DNA of 64,000 nucleotides from the NCBI GenBank assembly GCA_013397935.1, contig VZRN01000753.1, positions 1,602,069-1,666,068 on the forward strand, written 5' to 3'. The position numbers and the translations under genes are program-made. A model generated the notes under the pieces. The model was given only the letters and a program-made list of their open reading frames with translations, did no database searches and was not told the DNA's origin. This document shows positions 50,378 to 61,255 of the stretch, piece after piece; the first letter of the stretch is position 1; each line of letters begins with the position of its first letter. The DNA is from Dasyornis broadbenti (lineage: Eukaryota > Chordata > Aves > Passeriformes > Dasyornithidae).

Positions 50378-53300
50378 GTATAAAACTCTGAACTGAGTGG
50401 TGCAAATGTTTCTTACCATGTCTGAAGTAAATGTGTTTCCAGGGTAGGAGTTTTTGAATGTCCAGAGTTGTCAGTTCCTTACGGTTTGGCTCAGATAGGA
50501 CAAGCTTAATAGGTAGTTGATAACACAGCACCTGAATCATTAAATATAAATCCTTTAATAAAAGCAAGTAAATGTTACTAGTTTGTCTCACTGGTGTCAG
50601 TTAAATAATGGTATTGAATACAAACTATTAAATTTCAAGTAAAAAGGATGCCTTTTAATATGAACAAAAGGAGGAGAAGGTTTGTTTAATCATTTAATGC
50701 AATGGTAAGTATGAATTTCTCTTACTAATTTGTAGGTGGTTCGTGTTTTCTCCCACACTGCTTTCACTGGAAAGGTGTATTTTTCTGTTTTGTTTTGGTT
50801 TTTTTTCCTTGAGAGAATCCAATGGAATTCTTTTAAGAGCTTATACTCATGCTTATAAAGTGCTGGAAGGAGTAGGTGTGCAGCAATGAGGGAACTCTGT
50901 GCCTCAGCAGCTTTCTTAATGGTCTGCTTTCTTTGCAAAAGATCCTTGTTCCAGATAACCTGAGTTTTTAATGTTCATTGCAGAGCACTTAAAATGATAC
51001 TATTTCTCTCAGTCTCTAGGATTTATTTTCTTTAACACCTGGAGCTTTGAAAGCATAGAAGGGATGATTTCTGTATTGAAAGTTGTTTATCATGTGACTT
51101 TAAGGTTGTAAGAAGTTGCTCAGTATATTTTAGGAAACATTTCTCCTTTTTAAGTCTGAGTTTCTTACTGTGCAAGCTGTGGACAGATGATTCATTGTTC
51201 ATGTGGATGGCTGCCATGTATTTGAGACTGACAATGTTGTTAAATTCCTAATAAAGTAACATCAAAAGCTCCACTATTTTGGGGAGGGATTCAATTAAAA
51301 ACATTTTTGCTGTAAAGACAGATACTGTATGTAACTCAGCTCAGGTCACTTATCTTGTTGGAACCTCAAGTTTTTGAAGTGGAGAACATTCACTTAAAAT
51401 ATATTTTCAGTCATTATTTGGACGATAGAGCCATAAATGAAAGAGACCATCATGACCGGAGATATGTTGAGGAATACAGAAATGACTTCTGTGAAGTGTA
51501 TGACCACAGGCATTATCACAGAGACTATGAAAAGAGTCACCATCATCACTATAGCAAATCCTCTGGTCGGAGCAGGAAAAGTAGTCATAAAAGGAAGCAT
51601 AAGAGACATCATTGCTCCAGTCACCAATCGCATTCGGTATGAGTAATTTTTAACTTTATTATTAATGAATTAGTGGTAATAGACTTCTTAAATGAATGCT
51701 AGAGCTGCAATTCCTGATCCACGGTACTTTAAGAAATACATTATTAAAAAAGGATTTGTATTTGAGTCCATTTGTGGAGCATGTGAATATGTTGTTAGTT
51801 GAGATTCTTGGATCAGTGTTGGGTGGCGGGGGGATTATCAGTACTAGTTGTACACTGGGAATGTAGGTGGTTGGTAGTCAAAATCAATGGGATTGATCTG
51901 AAAAATGTCTTGAAATTGAAGACAGGTAGCTATCCTGTTTTAAAGTACAGTTGTCACTTAGCTTTGCAGCTTAGTGAACTGTGTTTTTTCAGGTAGACTG
52001 TGAGATGCCATCCATCCTATTACTAAAAGTAATTGAGATGACATGCTTTCTTAACATGAATTGGAAGTATGAATGTGCATATCTGGTAAATTGATATGAA
52101 CAATTCTACACCTAATTCCAGAAAGCTTTGATAAGCCCTGTGCCCAGCTAGTGGCACCTAATGTCTTAGTGAGATGGGATAAGTTTGTTGCTTGCCTTCT
52201 TTGAAGGTGTGCTCTCTGAATTTCTCATGATTGGTGTGATGCCCACTGATGCATCTGCAGCTCCAGGTGTTTTATACCACTTTCTGTAGTAGAGACAGCA
52301 AGGTGTATTAGATTATACAATGCAAATTAAGGACTTCAGAGTAATTTTTCTTCTCTCTCTAAACATGGGGGAAGTAAAATTTTTTACATGAGTGGATATT
52401 TTAAGAATAGAAACATTTCACCTGACTGAGAGCTTAGATATGTAAATAAATGCTGGTTTTCGCTATTTGCTAGCAAAGCATTAGAAATAGCAGTGTTGCA
52501 GTCTTAATCTGTCTTCAATTAAGCCACTGTTTGAGAGACAAAATTGTGTTGTTTTTTTTCTGTTGCTTGTATTACTTTAAGTATTTATCTGAAAATCTGT
52601 TCCTTGCCATGTTTTTCTTCTGTAACATAAACTGTGCCCTGTGAATTTCTGGGGACTGAATTTGAAATTGCTCCTGCCAACTGTTCGTGGCCTGGTGTGT
52701 AACTGAATGCCTGAATATCTCCCCGCTGAATGAATTGCGTATTCTGCCCTGAATTCACTCTGATATATTGATTGGCTGGACGATCTTGGTGCCGTTTCCA
52801 GAAGAGTCACCGAAGGAAAAGATCCAGGAGTGTAGAGGATGATGAGGAGGGTCACCTGATCTGTGAAAGTGGAGACGTTCTAAGAGCAAGATGTATAGAA
52901 CATTTTTCAACACTTTTAAAAAACTTTTCAGAAAAAAAATCTGTTTAGAATAGTATGTCAGAAGAGGGGGGGCTAAAGAAATCTCATTGCTCTTTTTGTT
53001 CTGTTTTTTTTTGTGCTTTTTTGTTTTTTTGCATATCTTCTTTTCTGTAGAATTTAAATACTGTGTTCAAAAAGTTCCGATTAGTAAATGAATTTGAGAT
53101 TAGAACAAGAGATAGTTTTTTGGCTAACTGTTTTCATGACTCCTGTCCAATAAAATAATGCATTCTGATGCTGAAATTTAAAGTAATTATGCTTTTGTAA
53201 TGGCACATTTTTAAATCTACATTAATATGTTCATTCTCCTTTAAGTGGTTGTATAATTCTAACTTATCTTTGTTCTTTTTAGATGAAATTGTTGCGACTT

Positions 53301-56300
53301 TAGGAGAAGGAGCTTTTGGAAAAGTAGTGGAGTGCATAGATCATGATATGTAAGTGTTGAGTTATCTTTATCAGTGGATATCATGATAAAAAGTACTTAG
53401 ATTAGAAATTAAAGCTCAAGGACATTTTTAAAAGAAAGTTGTAGTTCAAATGCCCTTTTTAATGATTGAGAATTCTTGTTTCATTGCATTTTTCTGTTTC
53501 TATTAAGTGCTGCTGCTGTAACTGGAGAATGTGAGAGCAGCTGAAGAGTGCAGAATTAGTCTGGGAGACTTTTAGGAGATGATACAGTGAGATATTGAGA
53601 AAGTAGTTTTGGTTCTTAGTGAAAGCAGTCGCTTGGAGTTAGTCGAGCTGTAAATTGCTTTCCTCAGTTCTCGTCATCAAAATTATCCTTTAAAGTTTTC
53701 TTGAATGAACAGTAATCTAGTATACAGTACTTTTTAATGGAATGATTACTTCCATGTGATGGCATGTTTGGTGAAGGAGAAGAAACTTGGTGGATTTTCA
53801 CTACTTCTGTATTTCCACAATTTCTGTATGTTCTAACACTTGTTAGAACTCAGACTATTTTAACTGTATGTTTTATATTGGCAGTTCTGTGACATGGTTT
53901 TAGTATATTTTCCTCTACCTTTGGTTTGTTTGTTCTGTCATTTCACAAGTTAAGTCTGTTGTGGAGTTTGAGATTGTGTTGTGAGGGCAGGCAGTGTTCT
54001 GAAGTTGTTAGAATTTAAAGAGCTTTACAGACACAGTTAAAAATGTCTAAGAGCAAATGGGACAGAATGAATTGTGTGTCTGTGTTCCATTTAAGTAACA
54101 GCCTTACAGTTTGAATGTATGAAAACATTCAGTGCAGGGCAGTTTTCACTGGTTCAAAATGCTCGTAATCCAAACTTCAGAAGTTACTTAATTCCCCTGG
54201 TTCCATAAGAGCGCTGGAAAAAAGCCAGGATAAGTTGTGCAAGTTGCAGTGGAAAAAAGTCCAATTTTTGCAGTATTTTTGTTCACAGGAGAACTTTGTT
54301 AATTTTTTAATAATTTTGCTGGCAGATTCCCAAGATTTATTCTACTTTAGATGAGACAATAACACTGAGTAGTTATTAATGTAGCATATACTCTTCAGTA
54401 TTTGAGAAAGGAAAGATGAGGATTACTTTTTTTTTTAATAAAATCTGCTCTGGTTGAGTGCAGCATGCTTAAATCAAATTCCCCTAATCCAACTCATAAT
54501 TCTCCATGACCTTTAATCTTCCTGTGTTTCTTTTATTAAAATCAAGCTGCTTTGGGGTTGTGGGTATTTAAGAATAGTTGATCCAGTTTGTCATGCTTTA
54601 CTTTCTTTTCAAGGAGAGGAATGCATGTAGCAGTTAAAATAGTGAAAAATGTTGGTCGATACCGGGAGGCAGCCCGTTCAGAAATACAGGTGTTGGAACA
54701 CTTGAACAACATGGATCCAAGCAGCAATTTGTAAGTATGAAATTTGAGTATTCAACATACCAGGGATCTGAGGAAAGTAATTATTCGATACATTTTCATT
54801 TGTTTTCTTTTTCTTTGTTTTCTGTTTTAAGCCGCTGTGTCCAGATGCTGGAGTGGTTTGATCACCATGGCCATGTTTGTATTGTGTTTGAACTACTGGG
54901 ACTTAGTACTTATGACTTTATTAAGGAAAATAGCTTTCTGCCATTTCATATTAATGACATTAGGAACATGGCCTATCAAATTTGCCAGTCTATAAACTGT
55001 AAGTAAATTTCAATACTCTTATCAAATATGTGGATGTGGTTTTGTTTTTCGTTTAGGAATTTAATGTATAAGTTACGGAATGCTCTTCTCTTTTTCCTTG
55101 TAGTTCTGCATCATAATAAATTAACTCACACAGATTTAAAACCTGAAAATATCTTGTTTGTGGAGTCTGATTACATAGTGAAGTACAATGCCAAAATGGT
55201 AAGTTTGTTCTTTGTTTCTCTCAACTTGAATTGCACTACTTCTGTCTTCACTGGAAATTCTCTTTAAAAAAACCAAGAGATAACAAGTAACTGAAGTTAA
55301 CGGAAGGTTAACAAAAGAGGAAAAGAACTCTTGTTACTGTGGGAATGGTCTTTACTCAGCTGTTTTCAGTATTGAGATTAAATCACTTTGTTACCTGCTC
55401 TTCTTTCTTGGGGCATTGAGCTGAATAGGAATTAAAGTATTTGGAGGAAGTGTTTTGTTACACATTTTATGCAAGGTTGTGCTTTGAAGCTAATGTGATA
55501 ATGCCTTTTGCCTAAGCATGCTTTTAAAAAGTATTAACAGTATTTTGATTTCTTGCAGAAGCGAGATGAGCGCACTTTGAAAAACACAGACATCAAAGTC
55601 GTTGATTTTGGAAGTGCAACTTTTGATGATGAGCATCACAGCACATTAGTGTCCACAAGACATTATAGAGCACCTGAGGTTATTTTAGGTCAGTAAAGAC
55701 TCTCAAACCTTCTGACAGTTCCTTGCTATTCATTCACATGTCTTTACTTCATGACCTGGAGTAATTGCTCATGGTTCTGGTAATCAGTCATGTCTCAGAT
55801 GGTGGTGAAATTCTTGAGAGTAAGCAGTAAAAGAAATACTCTAAAAACAGAAGTCCAAACATGTTGCCTTCCCTCTCTCTCCTGTCAAGGGTTAGGGGTG
55901 GGGGAGTAAGATGGAGATCAGTAAATGTGTGGAAACTGGGCCTGTGCTTTGTGGTTTACAGGTTTTGAGAATATATTAAAAAGTAAACCAACCTTTGCCT
56001 GTTTTGCAGCGCTGGGATGGTCACAGCCGTGTGATGTGTGGAGTATTGGTTGTATTCTGATTGAGTATTACCTGGGATTTACGGTGTTTCAGGTGTGTAC
56101 ACAAGCTTAAACAGAACGTGTTTGTTACAGACTACTGATTTTAATCTGTTAATGACATGCACTTAACTATATAAAAGGCATAACCTCATGGGCTTTTTAT
56201 GGATTATATAGATGAGATTGTAAAGCCAGTATCCATATATGAAAATGTTGTATCTTGGGTATCTCCTTCAGAGTATGTAAGATGATCTTTTCTGGCATTT

Positions 56301-57902
56301 TAAGTGAAGAAACCTGTTTAGTCGCATGATACTGCTGCAATTAAGAGTAAAGAAAACACTTGTACAAAATTTGGTTTATGAACTGTTGTTCAAGGGCCAT
56401 CTGAACTGTGGAAAGTGTTGTATAATCTGCATTGCATAATCTTGTTTTTAATAATTGAAGGTGGCAATGTTTAAAGATATTGTGACAGTGCTCTGGCAAA
56501 CATCTTGTTTGCAGTTTGAGTGTTGTTACCAAATGGCTGAGAGGAGAAAAACATGCTAAGTGCATTCATTGCTCTTTCCACACAGACTCATGATAGTAAA
56601 GAACACCTGGCAATGATGGAAAGAATACTGGGGCCTCTGCCCGCTCACATGATCAAGAAATCCAGGTATGTTCATTATAGATCTGGTAAGTTGCATAGTA
56701 TTTTGTGTTACAGGAGAAATTGTACAGTTGTTGTTAGCTATGAATTGCTGCAGATCAACAGAGAGACTCATGGGCTTTTTGTTATCTTAAATAGTTGACA
56801 GTAGTCCTCATTTTTGATTTTAGCATGAATTGTCAGCCTCTTGAGCTGTAACTTGAGTGTGAATATTCCTAAGTCTTTTAAGCTGAATATGGTCACCAGA
56901 ACAGTATTAGATGTCAATTTTTCTGTGAACTCTGAGAATAAAGAACCTCATGTCATCAGAATATTTATATTGAGGGGAAGAAGAGGGTCCTTGCATGCTG
57001 TTGACAACTGTCATCCTCTTCCACTGCACCTTCATATCCCTTAGACGTTCTTTAGTGATCATTTGTCTCTTCCTCAAAGATAACTACGTGCAGCAGGAGC
57101 TTCTCACTTCCGTTACAAGGAGAAGCAGCCAGCACAGGGTTTTCCCCTGACCCCTCTATGTCCAAAATTTGGGATTTGATGGTCCATTTTCTTTCTTACT
57201 TAAGCTGTCCTCTTGCCAGCTCATGTAGATAATTCTGTAACTCATGTTACAGTAGAATTCCAATAATTCTGGGTTGGGTAATGTATATTGTTTGATACAG
57301 TTGTCCAGTTGATCACAGTGCATTTTGAAAAACAGGAAAAAACTTGGCAAGCAGCAATTGCAATAGATTCACATAGTACTCAAAAAGTAAAATGTTACTG
57401 TTTTCTAATTATTGTGGCAATGGTAATAGAAAAGCAGCAGATACCTGTGAATAAATATGTACTAAAAAAAATGTTAGTTCCAAAGTGCAGAGATACACAC
57501 AGGAACACTTGATGGTGTTTTAAAACTTCTTGGAAAAGCATCTGCTTGCTGTGTGCATTGACACCACCTTTCTGTTATTTCCCTTGTCATGCAGAAAACA
57601 TTATTTTCACCATGATCAGTTGGACTGGGATGAGCACAGCTCTGCAGGCCGGTATGTCAGGAGACGCTGTAAGCCTCTAAAGGTAGGAGACAGAATTTTT
57701 ATTGCTCTGGTAGGCTGCACTTGGGAAAGCTCTCTCTAAAATACCTCCTGCTTTTTTCTTTCAGGAATTCATGCATTGCCAAGACACAGATCATCAAAGT
57801 CTGTTTGACCTTGTTCGCAGAATGCTGGAATATGACCCAGCCAAAAGAATTACTCTTGATGAAGCCTTGCAGCATCCTTTTTTTGATCCATTAAATAAAT
57901 AA
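50226..57902 (+). CDS. CLK4: CLK4: CDC2-like (LAMMER) dual-specificity kinase 4 (12 coding exons)
   Basis: Nuclear kinase that phosphorylates SR splicing factors and so controls their release from speckles and splice-site choice. CDS exons: 50226-50377, 51411-51636, 52802-52892, 53283-53349, 54614-54730, 54832-54998, 55104-55198, 55559-55688, 56010-56092, 56586-56665, 57595-57682, 57765-57902. The joined frame is open for 477 residues; human CLK4 has 481. Residues 1-156 are a basic Ser/Arg/His-rich tail. The kinase domain follows: GEGAFGKV at 164-171, VAVK lysine 187, HTDLKPEN at 282-289 (base Asp284), DFG at 321-323, EHLAMMER at 382-389. CLK4 rather than CLK1 is favoured by SINFLHHNKLTHTDL, VKYNAKMKRDERTLKNTDIK and DLVRRMLEYDP. 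All catalytic residues are present and no break is seen. Confidence 0.92.
50378..51410 (+). other. CLK4 intron 2
   Basis: GT-AG intron of 1.0 kb with no recognised repeat or exon. Confidence 0.85.
51411..51636 (+). CDS. CLK4: CLK4 exon 3 (His/Ser/Arg-rich tail)
   Basis: The acceptor ATATTTTCAG ends at 51410 and the donor is CATTCG|GTATGA at 51637. The exon is 226 nt and encodes residues 51-126 with phase 0 at its end. It contains RAINERDHHDRRYVEEYRND and then a His-rich part including KSHHHHYSK, followed by an SR/K-rich run. Reading on into the intron meets TGA at 51640 at once. Confidence 0.95.
51637..52801 (+). other. CLK4 intron 3
   Basis: GT-AG intron of 1165 bp upstream of the regulated exon 4. 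In mammalian CLK1 and CLK4 the matching intron is known to be retained or detained. The last 40 bases lack a strong pyrimidine tract. No repeat is recognised. Confidence 0.8.
52802..52892 (+). CDS. CLK4: CLK4 exon 4 (91-nt regulated exon)
   Basis: The acceptor GCCGTTTCCAG ends at 52801 and the donor is AAGAT|GTATAG at 52893. The exon is 91 nt (not a multiple of three), residues 127-156 plus one base. It encodes KSHRRKRSRSVEDDEEGHLI and CESGDVLRAR, the bridge to the kinase domain. Both splice sites are weak: the pyrimidine tract is broken by purines and the donor lacks G at -1 and +5. The same-sized exon in mammalian CLK1/CLK4 is the known skipped exon. Confidence 0.95.
52893..53282 (+). other. 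CLK4 intron 4
   Basis: GT-AG intron of 390 bp. If retained, the frame runs on from exon 4 to a TAG at 52946-52948. In mammals this intron is also among the detained ones. Confidence 0.8.
53283..53349 (+). CDS. CLK4: CLK4 exon 5 (glycine-rich loop)
   Basis: The acceptor GTTCTTTTTAG ends at 53282 and the donor is GATAT|GTAAGT at 53350. The exon is 67 nt. It encodes YEIVATLGEGAFGKVVECID and HDM, the ATP-binding loop of the kinase (residues 157-179, with both end codons split across introns). Confidence 0.96.
53350..54613 (+). other. CLK4 intron 5
   Basis: GT-AG intron of 1.26 kb. Nothing recognised inside. Confidence 0.85.
54614..54730 (+). CDS. CLK4: CLK4 exon 6 (VAVK lysine)
   Basis: The acceptor CTTTTCAAG ends at 54613 and the donor is AATTT|GTAAGT at 54731. 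The exon is 117 nt. It encodes RGMHVAVKIVKNVGRYREAA and RSEIQVLEHLNNMDPSSN, with the ATP-anchoring Lys187 and the alphaC Glu in RSEIQVLE. Confidence 0.96.
54832..54998 (+). CDS. CLK4: CLK4 exon 7
   Basis: The acceptor TCTGTTTTAAG ends at 54831, after a 101-bp intron. The donor is AAACT|GTAAGT at 54999. The exon is 167 nt. It encodes RCVQMLEWFDHHGHVCIVFE, LLGLSTYDFIKENSFLPFHI and MAYQICQSIN, the hinge and helices D-E. Confidence 0.97.
55104..55198 (+). CDS. CLK4: CLK4 exon 8 (catalytic loop)
   Basis: The acceptor CCTTGTAG ends at 55103, after a 105-bp intron. The donor is AAAATG|GTAAGT at 55199. The exon is 95 nt. It encodes LHHNKLTHTDLKPENILFVE and SDYIVKYNAKM. HTDLKPEN is the CLK form of the HRDLKPEN catalytic loop. 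Confidence 0.97.
55199..55558 (+). other. CLK4 intron 8
   Basis: GT-AG intron of 360 bp with nothing recognised inside. Confidence 0.85.
55559..55688 (+). CDS. CLK4: CLK4 exon 9 (DFG and activation segment)
   Basis: The acceptor TTCTTGCAG ends at 55558 and the donor is TTTTAG|GTCAGT at 55689. The exon is 130 nt. It encodes KRDERTLKNTDIKVVDFGSA, TFDDEHHSTLVSTRHYRAPE and VIL, with the metal-binding DFG and the APE motif. Confidence 0.97.
55689..56009 (+). other. CLK4 intron 9
   Basis: GT-AG intron of 321 bp with nothing recognised inside. Confidence 0.85.
56010..56092 (+). CDS. CLK4: CLK4 exon 10
   Basis: The acceptor TGTTTTGCAG ends at 56009 and the donor is TTTCAG|GTGTGT at 56093. The exon is 83 nt. 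It encodes LGWSQPCDVWSIGCILIEYY and LGFTVFQ, kinase helix F. Confidence 0.97.
56093..56585 (+). other. CLK4 intron 10
   Basis: GT-AG intron of 493 bp with nothing recognised inside. Confidence 0.85.
56586..56665 (+). CDS. CLK4: CLK4 exon 11 (LAMMER motif)
   Basis: The acceptor CCACACAG ends at 56585 and the donor is TCCAG|GTATGT at 56666. The exon is 80 nt. It encodes THDSKEHLAMMERILGPLPA and HMIKKS. EHLAMMER is the defining motif of the kinase family. Confidence 0.98.
56666..57594 (+). other. CLK4 intron 11
   Basis: GT-AG intron of 929 bp. No repeat or exon recognised. Confidence 0.85.
57595..57682 (+). CDS. CLK4: CLK4 exon 12
   Basis: The acceptor GTCATGCAG ends at 57594 and the donor is CTAAAG|GTAGGA at 57683. 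The exon is 88 nt. It encodes KHYFHHDQLDWDEHSSAGRY and VRRRCKPLK. Relative to mammalian CLK1/CLK4 (RKRKYFHH, from memory) there is one residue fewer at the exon 11/12 join (RKHYFHH). Confidence 0.96.
57765..57902 (+). CDS. CLK4: CLK4 exon 13, coding part (stop codon)
   Basis: The acceptor CTTTCAG ends at 57764, after an 82-bp intron. It encodes EFMHCQDTDHQSLFDLVRRM and LEYDPAKRITLDEALQHPFF followed by DPLNK and TAA at 57900-57902. The 3' UTR continues to about 58120. Confidence 0.96.
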   Translation, partial: EFMHCQDTDHQSLFDLVRRMLEYDPAKRITLDEALQHPFFDPLNK

Positions 57903-58120
57903 ATTCAAAGATCTTCTATACTTCTTCAAGGAGATTTCCTAGACTGTGTCAGTCAGTCAGCAGAGGTTGCATGAAACTTTTGTAAGCTTTAAATTATTTT
58001 GTACAGTTAAGTCTGTAAATAATTACATATGTTTTGTATAACTGTTATGTTTACCTTGTTGAGCAGTTGTAGTCTTATGGGTATCAAAGTGAAAAATAAA
58101 AATAATTTTCATTTTTGAAA
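57903..58120 (+). other. CLK4: CLK4 3' UTR (short form)
   Basis: About 0.2 kb of A/T-rich sequence between the stop codon and the polyadenylation signal at 58095. Longer forms cannot be excluded; further AATAAA words occur downstream (near 59497 and 59990). Confidence 0.65.
58095..58100 (+). terminator. CLK4: CLK4 polyadenylation signal AATAAA
   Basis: Canonical hexamer in an A-rich context, about 190 bp after the stop codon, the first good signal in the 3' UTR. Confidence 0.75.
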
Positions 58121-60950
58121 ACCTGTACCACTCTCCTTTTACAGATGACGCTAGTGGACCCTCTGACTGTAGGTGAGGAGTCTGGGCTAGCTGAAGGAGT
58201 TCTGGAAGTGTTCCCCAGAAAAACTTCCTTTTATTAGTCATAAAGAAAAGATCCACCTAGTTATGCTGTGTAAGTTTGATGGCATTCTGAAACAGGGGTG
58301 GAAACAGTGTATATCCTAAGTAAGTAGCTTTTGTGGGTCACCTTTTTCCCAGGTGTTCTGTTATACAGCATGCATTGCTCCCCAGCTAGCTAATTAGCCC
58401 GTGGAAACTTGTCTGATGCTTTCAGTGTTAAGTATTTATAGCTAATCTTTTTAGTTAAGGTCTGAACAGTAACATTTCCTGCTTTAAATGTTGTTTTGAG
58501 TCCTTAAAGATGAGCATTTTTTTTTTAATTACGTTTTTACGAGAACTGTACTGCTACAGAGAAATATGGTGTGCCACAGTATTGGGGCATATTTAAGCCC
58601 TTGCAGTAATAAGGAGATCATTCTGAAGTCTTCAGAGGTGTATTTCTGTGAGCTTGATTTGTAGTTACTGGTAAATGAAGTGACTTTGGGGACTCTAGGA
58701 ACTCAGGCATTAAGATTAAACAGGACAGAGGTGTCTGGGTTCTCAGTTGTGACTCCTGAACTTGGATATTGGCTTGAGAAGGAAATGGTACAGTGTTCCA
58801 AGACCCATTAATGTACTTTGGTAGTTTTTGTTCTTCCATGTCAAAGTTGATGGTTTTTTTGCCTACTCCAACTCTCTTAATCCATTTGACTCCATATGGT
58901 GTAGGGAACCTTCTATAGAAGGGTTCAGGCTGCAATAAGCAAGTTTGGGCCATTTATTTCAATCCTGACTTCACTGCACAAGCCTTTCTTCAAAGGAAGG
59001 AAACTAAATTGTTTCAGCTCCACAGGATTCCGACTTCAGGTTTTGTGCTTGCTGAATTAGCCCTAATGCACAGTAAGATTTTAAACTGATGTCCTTGTTC
59101 CACTGATGGGGAGGAGGCTTCATTTGCAAGAGGCTCCAGACTCGCATATCTCTGGGTTGGGGGTAGAATAGAGCTGGGACAGGCTTTGAAAGCTTATCTT
59201 CTGTTACCAGTGCCACCTCCTGGGTTTGATTACAGCTCATCATAGCCACCTCCTTTCCTTGGATGTCAGTGTTGATGACGTTGTTTCTACTCTGTGTGAC
59301 AGAAAATATAACAGTCTGTGCCATGCAGGTCAGCTCGGTAGGGCTGAGCAGGACAAGAGTAAATTCCTTCTCTTCTTCCCACAGTACTTTCCATCCCACA
59401 GCTTCAGAGGCAAAGCAAGGACTTGGCTGAATGTATCAGCTAAGCAATGCAAATCAAAGGCAGATGGGGGAGAAAAGTTTATATGCTGCTATAACAATAA
59501 AACTGTAACCATAAAACAGTTCTATCGAAATTAGGGAAAGATGGTATACTCTTGCTTATAGAGTGCTTCTAGCTGCTGATGTAGGTACTGAAATGCGTTG
59601 TGCTTGGTAAAGGAGATACAGCTTAGCCCTATTATAATGCCCTGTTTAAACTGACTTTTCTTCTTCCAGTAAATTTAAAAGCACTATCAGGATTAATGTG
59701 GCATCTGCAGCAAGGTGCCAAGTGCTTTTGAAAGGCCTTGCAGCTACTACACAAGTGTTAGTTTGCAGGCACTTTTACCCAAAGCCTGTGTAATCTTTAC
59801 ATGTTTGGATCAATCTGTAGTTGTTAAATAATTCGAAGAGCATTCACATCAATTTCTACACTTCGGATTTTCGGCTATTGTACTTTGAAAATACGGTCTG
59901 TGACTGGATGAGCCAGGCAGACCAGGCTCGCAGTGTGCATTTCCGTAATGAACCAGTCACACTTTCTACTAGACATGGATGATAAGAGAATAAAGTTGTC
60001 CTTTAAGTGAACAGCCCAGGCTCCGTCACTGAAGTGCAAAGGACGTATGTGATCCAGAGCTTCAGAAGCTGATCCGAGGGGGAGAAGAGTTGAGCTGGGG
60101 GCTAAACAGCTTTAGAGAAGGGGTTTGAAGTTCTGGGGCAGGAGCTCAGCTGCTGCAGGAGTGCTCAGTCCTGCTTCTTGTTTCAGTGTCTGGTTATCAG
60201 GGCTGCCACGAGGGCTCAGGTCACACAGGATGAGATGCTTTGCACCCCCAAGAGCATCTCCCCCAAAATGATAGCACTGCGTGTTCTACCACTCATGGAG
60301 CTTGTAAGGAAAGTCATGGCAGGCTCATAGGAAGGAGAAGGGGGAGAAGGAGGTAAGAAAGAGGGTCTCACAAAAACCCAGAGTTTTCTTTTTATCTTCA
60401 GGGTGTGTAAGAGAGCAGGAACTGGTTGTCAGCAAATGCTGTGTATGGATTTGCCTTGTTTAACTGCTTTGAAAATAGTAGCGACACAAAACTCATGTAC
60501 TTCCAGCACGGTGGTCTCCCTGGGCGCAGATGTGTGTTTTATTAACAAATTTAATTAGAATCTGACACTGGTAATGTTACTGACATTGTAGCATTTCCTA
60601 ACTCTGTCCTAGACTTCAATCATCTATCCTAGAAATAAGAATTCCTCGAAGGGCAGTGTCTGTGTTCAGGAGGCAAAGGGTGCATTGGAATTTGTATACT
60701 TAGAATGTGCTTAGACTCTAGACAGGCATTAAGTTGCAGGAAGATGTTTTGTAGGTAAGTTAAGAGTTGTGATGCTCTGTAACAGCAAAGAAACGTGATG
60801 ACAGAATATGTGGATGCTCAGTGCTTATCTGTGAGCGTAGTTTTCTCTCATTCAAAGGCTCACCAAAGAGGATGGAGCACTTCACTGAGATAACAGTGGG
60901 TTGCAGTGCATAGTGGAGTTCCAGGTAAGGTCTCTAAAGCAGTTTTCAGT
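58121..60950. other. Intergenic region after CLK4
   Basis: No exon, repeat family or RNA gene is recognised. Minus-strand open frames near 58618-58953 and 59004-59399 are not supported by homology or splice sites. The region leads into a CpG island. Confidence 0.7.
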
Positions 60951-60959
60951 CCAGACGGG

Positions 60960-61255
60960 CTGTAGCGCAGAAGGTACAAAGCCCGGCCGGGTGACACCTC
61001 TCGCCGGTCGCAGTCCCCAGGGAAGCCGGGCCGCTCTCCCGTTGGGGGGAGCCCGCTGGAGGGCGCCCGGCCCGCGCCCGCCTCCGCCCCCGCCGAGGGC
61101 AGCGCGACTGCCGCACCGGCACCGGAGCAGGGACCGGAGCGGGGCAGCCCCGCTGCCACCCCGTGCCCCGCCTGTGCAGCACCGCTGGAACCCCCGAGGG
61201 GCGCAGGTTCCGCGGGCGGGGATAGGGCCGGGGGAGCGGTCCCCGCGGGGGGCCG
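60960..61255. promoter_or_regulatory. Second CpG island, cut by the assembly gap
   Basis: Very G+C- and CpG-rich sequence begins abruptly near 60960 and runs into the run of N. Islands like this mark promoters and first exons. The direction and gene cannot be read directly. On the + strand the last frame before the gap reads IGPGERSPRGA, which resembles the start of COL23A1 (MGPGER, from memory) except that ATA stands in place of ATG. Confidence 0.7.

Noticed and set aside
60915..60930. Donor-like CAG|GTAAGG just before the second CpG island
   Set aside because: It sits upstream of the GC-rich part with no visible first exon before it. A single donor-like word is not enough to call an exon.
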